From positions 4,898,001 to 4,962,000 of the forward strand of contig JBAJFE010000026.1 in assembly GCA_037903355.1 (NCBI GenBank): a stretch of 64,000 bases of DNA, written 5' to 3'. A model generated the notes under the pieces. That model ran no database searches. It saw only the letters and a list, made by a program, of their open reading frames with translations, and was not told the origin of the DNA. Shown here in pieces: positions 35,835 through 46,600 of the stretch. Within the stretch, counting starts at the first letter, position 1. Each line of letters starts with the position of its first letter. Made by a program: the position numbers and the translations under genes. Origin of the DNA: Trichuris trichiura (lineage: Eukaryota; Nematoda; Enoplea; Trichinellida; Trichuridae).

Positions 35835-37961
35835 TGCTTTTGGGATTTTGGTTTTGTCCTTCCGGAGAATGGTCCTGAGGTTGGGGAAGCTTTTGAAAAA
35901 GACTTGGAATCCTAACTGTTTTCCTAGCCGGATAATCTTTTCTCCTAATCCTGCCACATAGGGGATAACCAACCGTGTGTCGGGCAGGATGTTTGGTTGA
36001 TGTGATTCCCGGTTGTGGAGCTTGTCTTTGAACACTTGGTTGATGAAAGATTTTGGATAGTTGTTTTTGTAAAAAATCTTTCTAATATAGTTAAATTCTG
36101 ATTGGATAAATTCAGGTTCGCATAAATTGACCGCTCTGTTGATCATGCCAGAGATGATACCACGCATTACCGATCGTGGGTGACGTGATGAGAAATCGAG
36201 GTACTGTTCGGTGTGTGTCGGCTTTCTGTGTACTCTGGTTTTGAGTCCCTGATCTGTGTGAGTAATCAGGGCGTCCAGGAAGGAAAGGGTTTTATTCGCC
36301 TCTTTTTCCATTGTAAAAACTATTTGCTTCGGCCGGATGCTGTTTAGAAACTGCAGAAATTGCTCCTCTTTCCCATCTTTTATAATGACGAAGATATCAT
36401 CGACATATCTTTTGTATAGTCGTGGAGCAATTTCTCTGTCTACAGTTTCAGACATTTCCTTTTCAAAACTTTCCATGAATATTTCCGCCAGGACAGGAGA
36501 TAGTGAACTGCCCATAGGAACCCCGTTAGATTGCTTGTAGAACTTATTGTCAAACATGAAGTAATTGCCATCTTGCATGCAGAACGACACTAGCTTGACA
36601 ATGTGGAAGGGGTTTAAATTGGTTCTGCTGGACAGAGTTGTATCTGTATTGAGGAGATTGTATAGGGTTTCGACAGTGTCTGAGATTGGAATGCTCGGGA
36701 ATAGATCTTTCACGTCGTAACTGACTAAAATCTCGTCCGGTTCTAGATGGAAGTTTCGTATTTCATTGACGAAGCTTTTACTATTTTTCACGAAGGACGA
36801 TTCATTGCCAGTTAGTGGCTTGATGATCTTTTTTAAGTACCTACTAAGTTCACTTGTGGTGCTGTTAATTGTGGAAACTATTGGTCTTAATGGAACCTCT
36901 AGTTTGTGCACCTTTGGAAGACGGTAGAGCTCAGGGGGTCTATAATTCGATGCGTATTTGAGGTGCGTTGCTATTCTGATAATTTCTGGTTCTCTGGTTT
37001 CTGTGCCGTATGTAATGAGAAGGGAACGGAGATTTTTCCTAGACGCTTCTGTAGGGTCGTTGGGCAGGGGCGTATAACTGTTGGTGATCAAGATGGTTGT
37101 CATTTTGTGATTGTAAATGGTTCTGTCAAGTAGAAAAATTTTGTTGCCTTTTTCTGCCTTAGTTATAATTCTATTAGGTTGCCTTTTAAGTTGATTTAAG
37201 CAGTTGATCTCATATCGGCTCAAGTTTGGGGTGGCGTTGAAGTGATTATCTAGGATTAACGTGGACAAATTTTGCTTAATCTGTACCGCTTTTTGTGGGT
37301 CGACCGAAGATAGGCTGTCTTCGACTGAGGCAATGATGTCAAGGAAGGGTGGTTGTTTAGGAGTCGGTACAAAGTTCAGTCCTTTTTTCAGTATAGTCAT
37401 TTCACTTTCGCTTAGAGGGGCGGAGCTGACATTTATTACTGTGTTTGGTTCTGGCTTAGTGACTCTTTGTGGATTATTCCTGCATGGGTTGCTAGTTGTT
37501 CTCGAGAGCCTGACTTGAAGGTTATCAAATTTTCTTTTTAGTACCTGTTTTTGCGATGTGCAAACTCTTCTTGCGGCATGGTCCACATGTCTGACCAAGG
37601 CTTCGTAAGTTGTTTTGTGTAGCCGGTTGCTGAGGAAGTCCAGTGTGCTATTATAATCTGCCCTGAGGTTCGCTAATGCGTATCTGTAATTTCTTGTAAC
37701 GTTCCTCAGTAGGGACATTGCAGTTGAAAACAAGATTCTTTTTGAGCGGTTGTCCAGGTTGTGGCACCATTTTAGTTGGAAGCATTTCGGCAGTGTTCCA
37801 TAATCTCTACATTTCAGTAAGAAAGTCAGTTTTCCTTGTATCAGGCACGTCTGTATACGTGTTTGTTCCAAGTGTCTGGCTGCTGACAGAATGGGTGTTC
37901 CGTACACACCTTGAATCGTTTTGTAAATGTAACTTCTTGGTACGGGACCGTATAGTTTCAT
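35760..37961 (-). CDS. PLE reverse transcriptase ORF
   Basis: This is a 733-codon open frame encoding a Penelope-type reverse transcriptase, which copies the element's RNA. It starts MKLYGPVPRSYIYKT inside the terminal repeat. An N-terminal region of about 250 residues precedes LSRYEINCL and RIITKAEKGNK. RT motifs: YRLPKVHK, VSYDVKDLFPSIP (catalytic Asp about residue 416), SNGVPMGSSLSPVLAEI, RYVDDIFVII (YVDD about residues 519-522), LSFLDALI and RKPTHTEQYLDFSS. All catalytic aspartates are present. The true RT part ends near residue 709 at an A7 run (35835-35829), after which the GIY-YIG domain is in the -1 frame. The last 20 or so residues of the open frame are therefore out-of-frame readthrough. 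Confidence 0.95.
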   Translation of the reverse strand: MKLYGPVPRSYIYKTIQGVYGTPILSAARHLEQTRIQTCLIQGKLTFLLKCRDYGTLPKCFQLKWCHNLDNRSKRILFSTAMSLLRNVTRNYRYALANLRADYNSTLDFLSNRLHKTTYEALVRHVDHAARRVCTSQKQVLKRKFDNLQVRLSRTTSNPCRNNPQRVTKPEPNTVINVSSAPLSESEMTILKKGLNFVPTPKQPPFLDIIASVEDSLSSVDPQKAVQIKQNLSTLILDNHFNATPNLSRYEINCLNQLKRQPNRIITKAEKGNKIFLLDRTIYNHKMTTILITNSYTPLPNDPTEASRKNLRSLLITYGTETREPEIIRIATHLKYASNYRPPELYRLPKVHKLEVPLRPIVSTINSTTSELSRYLKKIIKPLTGNESSFVKNSKSFVNEIRNFHLEPDEILVSYDVKDLFPSIPISDTVETLYNLLNTDTTLSSRTNLNPFHIVKLVSFCMQDGNYFMFDNKFYKQSNGVPMGSSLSPVLAEIFMESFEKEMSETVDREIAPRLYKRYVDDIFVIIKDGKEEQFLQFLNSIRPKQIVFTMEKEANKTLSFLDALITHTDQGLKTRVHRKPTHTEQYLDFSSRHPRSVMRGIISGMINRAVNLCEPEFIQSEFNYIRKIFYKNNYPKSFINQVFKDKLHNRESHQPNILPDTRLVIPYVAGLGEKIIRLGKQLGFQVFFKSFPNLRTILRKDKTKIPKAKKQDWSTQSNALVPECTSGKPETP

Positions 37962-38068
37962 GTTGAGTTTCTTTCACGGAAATTCCTCTATGGTGTTGTC
38001 TTCTTTATGCTACCGATGGTCAAGGAGCGCTTTCTTCATTGAGTAAAACCGCATGGCTTTCAGAACTA

Positions 38069-38130
38069 CAGTGAAACCCCCCTAATCCGAACTTCCATAA
38101 TCTGGATCCCTCTCTAACCCGACCTTGTGG
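38069..38130 (+). repeat. Tigger/pogo-like terminal repeat in unit A
   Basis: The sequence CAGTGAAACCCCCCTAATCC followed by two more diverged TAATCYGAA blocks resembles ends of Tigger/pogo (Tc1-mariner superfamily) elements. Matching segments lie near 46000 (B) and 54347 (C). No inverse partner end or transposase was recognised, so only one end may survive. Confidence 0.4.
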
Positions 38131-40329
38131 AAGAGAAGAAAAGATCGATCGTACATATTAAAGATAATTAGGCTACCTGCGCGAATTGGGCAGTTACTTG
38201 GCGGCAACAGCTATAACGGCAGCAAGCAACCTGTCAACGGTCCGTTCGGTACGCGTTTACATAGGCGCAGGCCCGCTACGGCTCTGCGGAACCAATCTTG
38301 ACTAATAAATTGATTGCCGCAACGCACCTCGAAATCTAGGTTTCCCAAAATATACAGAATTGTAGATCAAAAACACGGTATTTTTCAGTCGTATAAAACT
38401 ACAATCTGTTCTCATACAATGCAATCACTGGCCGCTAATTCAATTTATTTTCGAGCCAACAGAGCCGGCCGGCATTTACGAATATGACAAAATAAGTTCG
38501 CGCGAACTCGTTCCATGTCGCTTCGCGGTACTGCGTTCACACCATATAAGAAACTGGTTTCTGCTGGTCAGTTGTTTTCCTTGATTAGACGGACATCGCT
38601 GCCCTCGTTAAGCTATTCACCGTTTGCAGAGACTGATATTACGCTGTAGACGCCAGGAATATGCACCTAAAATTGCATTACCTGCTTTTCTGTGGCCTCA
38701 ATTTATTGGAGGCTTTCAATCAGGCCCTGTTCAAGACTAAGACTGTTCAGGCATTATACTCCGCCCATACATGTGTTCCAATCGTCGGAGACACGCAGCG
38801 TTAGGCAAAAGGGAGATATAGGGCCAAGAATTCATTTGCGATTGCGATTTCAATTCACTCCCGTTGTCAATTAAGCTACTTTCGTCTCACGTTGTTTTAA
38901 ACGCCAAAAATCATTTATTATTCCGCAACGAGAGCAGAAACGCACAGAGGGAATACGAAGCTTTCGAGGTAGATTAACAATGGAATGTATCACGAGATCA
39001 GTGTAAGGAAACGCGGGTTCAAGAATGATTGCACTTGAAATCGATCGGGGGATTCATAAGACGGAGCAGAGCACCATCTTCAATAAGAGACTAAGTCCCT
39101 TTGCCCATTCACAACCCAGCGGACATTAATACGCTTTCCGATCAACATTGGCTGGCGGACTTTGCTCCAACAGTCGAAAAGATGGAGAATTTGCACACCT
39201 ATTTCCATCTCAATTAAGCCCCTTGGACAAAAGAGCATGGAATTCGTCGTATCCATCTTGGTAGGAAGAAATCACTTCCTCATCTTGCAGTCTAAAGGTC
39301 GTGTCGTAGAACGAAACGACACCAACGACCTTTTAGGGAACTGTCCCACTTTGTTGTCATTCTTCTAGACGGCTTCCCGATCTAGCGATTGAGTAATCGC
39401 AGCTGTCTGGACGGACAACAGAAAAACCAGCTCGTTACCTTCTCGTCCTAGCTGTGGGGCATCTTTTTCAGTACCTCCGCTCTTCAGTTCGCGCTGTTTC
39501 ATTATTTACAATACCGCTGTTGTAGCGGATAATGTTTACATATCGTCCAAATCGAGATGGCTGCGTCGACTAGCGATACTTAGACGACAGCCTTGCTCTC
39601 TCCCCAGCAACGGGCACACACTTGGCTCATTCGTCGGTCAAGTAGACCTCGAACCGGCCGCTTCTCTGAAAAAGCAAACAGGCTTAAAAATGATGGACAT
39701 TTAACAGTGGTAGTTTTTAAGAACGGCAAGTAGACAACTTTACTTTACCTAGGTGGGCATTACACTAAAGGTGATTATCAGAAGGATTAATGAAACAAAT
39801 AAAACTATTAAGCCATCAAAATACACCTTCGCAGTTTGATTAAAAAAGAAACTTACGGTTCGGCTCTTCGTTAACCAATACTGCAGAAGCGCCAGCTCGA
39901 GACCGACTGGCACTTCTCGAATTGACCGGTTGGCCTCGACCATTCACTGGTCATAGAGCTTTCCTTTATACAGCCCGTAGTCAGGCCATACACACACAAA
40001 AAAGCTCCATGCCAAGCTACAAGCGCCCCAACCGACAGTTACTGTGTAAATAACTTTAACAAAACAGTAAAACAGTGCGCAGGTTATAATTCTAAGTGCC
40101 AGCGTAAATACTACGTGGTAACCAATCCTAATTTGTCAGCGAGTGTGAACAGCACACTTCCAAAGGCAAAATAATTATAAATTTACTCTTCTCTTACGTA
40201 ATCGTAATTTTTAAAGCTTTGCAGTGGAATCTGACCGGCTGGCCGAAATTGTATGGTAAAAGTTATAACTGTGAAATCGCAACGGTTTCTGTTATTTCTA
40301 AGTGGTGGCTGGCTCGGGATCGGAGAGGT

Positions 40330-41640
40330 TAGGACATCTACGGGAGTATACTGTCGAAACTAGACGTATCGGGCATAAATAGTGTGAAATCCAGGATGTG
40401 CTCATATCTGAAATTTCTGGTTAAGCTATTCATGGGGAAGAGAAGAGTGAGGACTTCTGCAAGCTAACCAGACAATTTAACATATCTTTCACAGACATAA
40501 TGATGAACTGGAATGCCAAGAACTTCTTCAGAAGTAGGCTCACCACGTACAACCTTCATGTGTTGGACGACCTTCTCGTAGCGGACAAAAGCCGTGTATA
40601 TAGGATGAATCTCAATCCATTCCACACCCTGACACTGATCTTTTTTTGGATCAATGAAGAAAAGCATGTTGAGTTTGAAGATAGCTTCTTCGTACGGAAT
40701 AGTGGGAAGCCGACTCTCTACCGTTCTAGCTCAAGTCTTCTGGATGGCAAAAGCTTCAATAACACCAATGCCGCATGTGTCCCACTTCTTTTCAAACGGT
40801 ACGTGGGCGATATCTTCTCTATCGTTGAGCCGGCTAGCGGAGAGCTATTTCTTGAATATCTTACTCAGCACCTTTTCAAATTCCCTTTTCTTTAGCATCA
40901 GAAAAGAAACTAGAAATTAGTTATTTTTTCTGGATGCTCTGGTCATCCATTGCCTTGGTAGGTTAAAGGCAACCGTCTACCGTAAGCCAACCCACTCTAA
41001 TCCGTTACCTCCATTTCGCTTTTCAGCATCCCTGTTCGGCGATGACCAATATGAATCATGGGATAGCAGACAGGGCAGCGATTATTTACGATGCAGTGTA
41101 TCTAGAAGCAGAACTGAGGCACATTAAAACAGCGTTTCATGAGAAAGCTTATCCCGCCAGTCTCGTTTCCTGCTCAATACGGCGTAGAGTATGCATACCA
41201 AAGGTTATTCGCCCAAAAGAGCAGGGTCTCCTGATTGTTCTTCCATAGTAAACAAGAGTCTGTGAACGTCTCAAACGTCTAGGGAGAACATTCGATTTCA
41301 GGGCGCAATTCCAAACTTGAGCATGGTTACTACCCTCTCTACGAATTGGGAAGATCGATGTGCCGTTAAACGAGAGGCCTGCTGTTTTTTTTTATAAGAT
41401 TACATGCATTGCCTTGGCTTTCAATGCCTCCTAAATAAGAGAAAGACGCCGACTGTTTGTCGCTCGGACTTCATTCAGGCAAATTCAGTCGGGTGGCAGT
41501 CGCCAAAGGGCCACCTTTGGATTTGACTTAGATCGCGTTACGCTTTTGCAGCCATGCTCAGCATTAGACTTGCTGTCAAATTCGATTTCGTCTCCGCACC
41601 GCTACTTTTCCGCCAGGATTGATTTTAGAGGTTCTACGTT
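40330..41640 (+). pseudogene. Decayed PLE reverse transcriptase and GIY-YIG, unit A
   Basis: Frames broken by shifts and stops align piece by piece with the intact PLE at 36 kb. INSVKSRMCSYLKFLVKLF corresponds to INSTTSELSRYLKKIIKPL. MMNWNAKNFFRS replaces LVSYDVKDLFPS. MNLNPFHTLTL, FKRYVGDIFSIV (for YKRYVDDIFVII) and YRKPTHSNPL follow. Downstream, FFYKITC and a YIRERRRLFV-like string resemble the start of a GIY-YIG domain. The catalytic YD is WN, and YVDD is YVGD, so the enzyme cannot be active. It belongs to a different PLE lineage from the 35-38 kb copy. Confidence 0.85.
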
Positions 41641-41793
41641 TCAACTAAGTAGATAATACTACCCAAAAGAAAAGTAAAGGAGCTGCTCCAGTAGCAATAG
41701 TCATACATCACGCATCGGACGTGCTTACTATTCGCGTCAAACTGTATGAGGCCAATCACTGGAATTTAAAATAGGTCATCTACGTCAGAAGAG

Positions 41794-42383
41794 GTACATG
41801 GATTTTTCCCGTTCGTATTTGCCAAAAAACAAGTCAAATAAGCTGAAAAACCTTTTAATCTCGTTAAGGCGTAAAAACCACACGGCAGTTTGCGAAGCTT
41901 TCGGCTCGTTTTTAAGCCGTCGTCAGTGCACGCAGGAGTTGCCCTCCAACCAAGTTTTTCCTCAGGAGCGGCTCCTCCACCTTTCCAAGTCATGTGCGCG
42001 CCTGTCTGGTCGAACCTTGGCCTGTAGAGGCTGCACACACATGGCTGGATTAGCTTCGGAGCAACTGCCTTAGTGGCTGTCCTCAGTGGAGGCACAACGC
42101 GCAATGGGATAGTCAGTCCAAGTTTCGTGAATCGTCGTATCGAGTAGGTCAAGCTTCGACCAAACAGGCGCGCACATGGCTTGGAAAGGTGGAGGAGCTG
42201 CTCCTGAGGAAAAACTCGGTTGGAGGGCAACTCCTACCTCCGCTGACGAAGGCTCAAGAACGAGCCGAAAGCTTCGTCGAACTGTCGTTTGGTTTTTGCG
42301 CCTTAACGAGATTAAAAGCTTTTCTTAGCTTATTTCACCAGTTTTTTGGCAAATGCGGACTGTAAAAATCCATTTACCTTTTC
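41794..42383. repeat. Large inverted repeat at the start of unit B
   Basis: The left arm (about 41794-42010) is a diverged reverse copy of the right arm (about 42150-42383), with a spacer of about 140 bp. Both arms hold GTCGAACCTTGG / CCAAGGTTCGAC-like and CTCCTGAGGAAAAACT strings. Unit A has only the spacer and right arm; unit C has neither. This may be the pseudo-LTR or amplification joint of the repeat unit. Confidence 0.7.
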
Positions 42384-43352
42384 TGTTGAACAACTGCCCC
42401 CGTTACGAAGCCATTCGCTCTTTACAGGCCATCTACATAATAAAAAGCTTACTGTCTAAATTTTAAGTATTCTGCATTAAAAAAAGTTTTCTAGTTTTTT
42501 TCATGGAAAAAACGTTTAATTTGCTTGTCTATGAGCTTTGCCGTCGCATGATGTTATTGATAAGTAGGAGTCATAGAACCTGTGAATCATACTTACGGCA
42601 AATTCAGTTTACAGCTACTAGTTCCACTCCCTTAGTCGCTTTGCGCAGAGCATTTGTAGTTGTTCTCTCGTGCGGTGACTCCTATGCTTTTACTTTATAC
42701 GATATTCTATGTGGCGGCACACGCTCAGTGTAGCACTGGATGCCTGCACGGCCCTGCTAGCCTAAGCGATATTTGACGAGGCTAGACGAACGTTTCCCCA
42801 ACGCCCTCATTCATGGGTCTATGCTGCTTTTCACCCATTTCCGTGTGCAGCAGCGGGACTGTAACGAAGAATGGTCCCTTTCATGTCGCCAGTGAGCGAA
42901 ATCAGTCAGCGTCGGCGACGACTGTTGAAGAATGAATGAAGACCTCTTCGTTGACAATGATCGCGAAGAGTTCGCACTTTTATTCATGGTTCACATGCTA
43001 CTCGCGTTAAAGGAAAAAGACCGTAAGTGGCAAGAACCGCAGCATGGCAGAAACTTGAACAGCAGAGATAGTTAAGCGTTGCGGGCGACGTGAATGCCTT
43101 TTACTACGCAGAACGATATGAAAACGTTTTAGATGGGCTTACGCATAGCTGGTAGCGCGAATTGTCGGCCCTATCCGTCCGACCTGCTAGTACGATCAAT
43201 TGTCTGGCAGCGGTCGAATTCTTAAAGGAGCAGTCTGCTCCTTCTTAGAGGATTGCCTCCGCTTCAGCGCAGGTTTGTCGGAAAGCATTGCCGTGGTAAT
43301 GGAAATGCTTTCCGACAACCAGCAGTTGGACGTTCTGGAAGCCGTCCTATTT

Positions 43353-43620
43353 ATGGTAGCCTGCGCGGAGCGGAAAATCATTTCCCGCGTAGAAAACTGC
43401 TGGTGCTGTTGGAAAACGATATGTAGCTGTAGTCGTGGTGCTTATGGTTGCCTGTGCGGAGCGCAAAATGATATTACGAATCGAAAGCTGCTGGCGCTGT
43501 TGGAAAATGATATGCAGTCGTAGTCGAACTGGTTATGGTATCCTGTGCAGAGCGCAAAATGATATTACCCTTCGAATGCTGATGATGCTGTTAGAAAATG
43601 ATATCATCCCGTCGAGAAGC
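43353..43620 (+). repeat. 91-bp minisatellite in unit B
   Basis: Copies of a 91-bp period begin at 43353, 43444 and 43535 with ATGGTAGCCTGCGCGGAG-like starts. Each includes GGAAAAYGATATG. Diverged equivalents occur near 32490 in unit A and 50910 in unit C, with differing copy numbers. Confidence 0.75.
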
Positions 43621-46600
43621 AGTAAGGATAGCGGTTCTGAGCGTTTCCAGCCGCTCATACTTCCAAGATGGGGACAATGATTGCCGAGACGAAGAAGCCG
43701 TAAAGCGTCTCATCGAAGTGCTACTTAGCGCCAACTTTAAAAGGCATATTACTCTTGAAAAGGTGCCTCGACGAAAGATATGGATGATATTGTTGATTGG
43801 ATGGGTTGGCCAAGTGTCCCCTCGATATTCAGCCGTCAGCTCTGCATTCGAACGGGATTTTATTTATCACGACAGTTGGTAGAAAGAAAGAACTATGGAC
43901 GATATTTCAGAACACCCGACGGGTGAGCATCATCAATGAACGGTGGCCAGCCGTTGTATTTGATGATAAGCGGCCAACTGTCTACCATCTGTAGCGTGCA
44001 AAAATGGTTGGCCACCTAAACGATATTTCCATCCATAGGCGGGCATATGACGCACACTTGTTTTCTAAAGAGAATTCCGCCAATGTCTGTCTCGTCTTCT
44101 TTGTTATGCCTTTGTGTATTGCCAAAGAAATGAAGAAATGATATCCTTTGAACGATATTGTGGCGTCAGCGGTTCTGAGCGTTTTCAGACGGCTTTGCTT
44201 CCAAGATGAGGACAATGATTGCCGAGACGAAGAGGCCGTGAAGCGTCTCATCGAAGCCCCACTCAGCGCGAACGTTGAAAGGCATATTACTTTTGAAAAG
44301 GTGCCTCGAAGAAAGATATGGATGATAAAGTTCATTGGATCGGTTGGTCAAGTTGCCAACGGTATCCAACCGTCAGCTCTACATTCCAACAGGAGGATAC
44401 TTATCACGACAGTTGGTGGAAAGAAGGAAGTATGGACGATATTTCAGAACACCCGATGGTTAAGAGTCATCAATGAACGGCGGCCAGCCGCTGTATTTTG
44501 AGATAAGCGAGCCGCTGTCTACCAACATTAGCGTGCGAGCATGGTTGACCACTTGAACGATATGTCCTTCCTTAGGCGGGCAAATGCCGCATACTTGTTT
44601 TCTAAAGAATAGTGCGCCAATGTCTGTCTCGTCTTCCTTGTTATGCCTTGGTGTATTTCCAAAGAAATGAAGATATGATACTCTTTGATCGTTATGGTGG
44701 CATTAGCGGCGATCGTGATGCTACCCCGTATAAGATATGTTTTCCATGCGGGGTGCATCACCGTAAAATAGACGATATTTTTTATGTGGCGTCCCGGTCG
44801 CAATGTCAACAAGAAAAAGAATGTCACTTTCGTTTCATTGCATTGACTACTGCTACTGTGTCACTCGTTGATTGAGCATCCATATGTTACTCTCTATCTC
44901 ACACTCATTTATTACGACTTTTTTGTACGGTTGGTTGTATCTTTTCTCTTCATGTTTACGTTCCCATTTGGATTTCCAATTAAATCTACTTGTCTAATCT
45001 TCCTGTTGCACTTGTTGAAGTACTTGAGCTGACGGTAATGAGTTATTTGCACCTTACGCCGGATGGGTCGTTCCGTCGTGCCATACTGCATGGTAGAATT
45101 TTATTGTCGTATGAAAAAGAGCAAGAAAAACCCTCCATTGTTCTTCCAACCGCATTGAAAAAGTTCATCGCAAAGGGTGACGGCATATAGTATCAAATTA
45201 AATGGGAATTCCCTTTGTATCTCAATTAGCAAACACGTACTAGATCGACGCGGGCTTCTTTGAGCAATTAAAGGAAGAAGTGCTTGGATACAGCGGCGAT
45301 ATGATATGGAGATATTTCTGAGCTGAAAAGCAACGCTTTTGTTGCGTACTCTTCTGACTGTCGCTTTGAACAATAAAAATATTCTTTCATACCACGTTTT
45401 TGCGAAGCCTGATTTTACTAAACTTCTTCGCTTGCAGTTTGCTGCGGCTGCTCAGGAAACTTTTCGCTGTTTGCGGAAGAGCAGCGCTTTTGTTCTCCTC
45501 AAAAAGATTGTGGAGGAGACGATAGGAGGAAGAAACGAATGTGTGTGCATTAAATATTCGGGAAAGCGCAAGCAGTTCCCTCTTCTCCACAGTTAATTGC
45601 TAGTAGTTACATCGGTCACTTTTCAATTGTTAAAGTATACAAGAAAAGATTCACAATCAGGCATTGATATAACCGCTTGAAAATATAAATTTATTCTACT
45701 GATAGAAGTACGCATTAGAATGTTAAACGTAGGGCATTATGACAACAGGAGTTTAACTTGTAACAGTTAAAACAGTTTCGTGTGCAACCAACGAAAATGG
45801 CATCGATATTGTTACGATGCGAATGGGGAATAAACCGCTTTAACAGTTACTAGTGCAACTGTCTGTTATGAGAACACACGTCATGAAAATAAGTTAACTT
45901 TACGTTTAATGGCGCCCTCTGTGGTATTGTCCTGTTTATGCTAGCGATGGTCAAGGAGCACTTTCTTCATTGAGTAGAACTGCATGGCTTTCACAACTAT
46001 AGTAAAACCTCCCTAGTCCGAACCTCCATGATCCGAATCTCTCTCTAATCCGACCTCATGGAAGAGAACAATAGAACGACCGTACATGTGAAAGATAATT
46101 AGACTACCTGTGCGAAACGGACTGTCACTTGGCGGCAACGGCTATAAGGGCAGTAAACAACCTGCCGACGGTTCTTTTGGTATACGTTTACATAGGCGCA
46201 GGCCAGCCATGCCACTGCGGAACCAATCTCGACGAATAAGTTGATTGCAGCAAGGCACTTGGAGATCTAAGTTTCCCTAAATAAACAGAACTGTGGATCA
46301 AAAACATGGTATTTTTCACTGGTATAAAACTACAATCTGTTCTCACATATCGCAATCACTGGCCGCTAACTCAGTTTATTTTCGAGCCAACAGAGCTGGC
46401 CGGCAATTAGGAAAATGGAAAAATAAGTTCATGTGAACTGTTTCCATGTCGCTTCGCGGTACTGCGTCCACGCCATATAAGAAACTAGCTTCTGCTGGTC
46501 AGTCGTTTTCCTTGATCAGACGGACATCGCTGGCCTCGTTAAGCTATTCACCATTTGCAGAGACTGGCATAACGCTGTGGACGCGACGAGCGTGCATCTA

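Larger units (their letters stand above)
35074..37984 (-). mobile_element. Near-intact Penelope-like retroelement
   Basis: The element reads on the minus strand from 37984 (AATTTCCGTGAAAG) through a start codon at 37961 to a 3' terminal repeat ending CTCAACATG at 35074. The same leader-plus-ATG string occurs at both ends, as expected for PLE pseudo-LTRs. An imperfect 13-bp duplication flanks it (35061-35073 CCTCTGTGGTATT; 37985-37997 CCTCTATGGTGTT). The 3' end carries a 30-nt hammerhead-like motif (35162-35133). It sits inside repeat unit A, whose sister copies show the unoccupied site. Confidence 0.88.
31160..41765 (+). repeat. Tandem repeat unit A (about 7.3 kb plus two insertions)
   Basis: This is the first of three head-to-tail copies. 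Landmarks shared with B and C, in order: a segment near 31.7-32.1 kb, a 15-bp-arm hairpin at 32413-32456, a 91-bp minisatellite, a region rich in ACGATAT, a Tigger-like end at 38069, and a decayed PLE reverse transcriptase at 40.3-41.6 kb. It is interrupted by a solo LTR (34098-34451) and a PLE (35074-37984). The left limit is where similarity to unit B stops, in the string ACACATGGCTGG. Confidence 0.8.
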
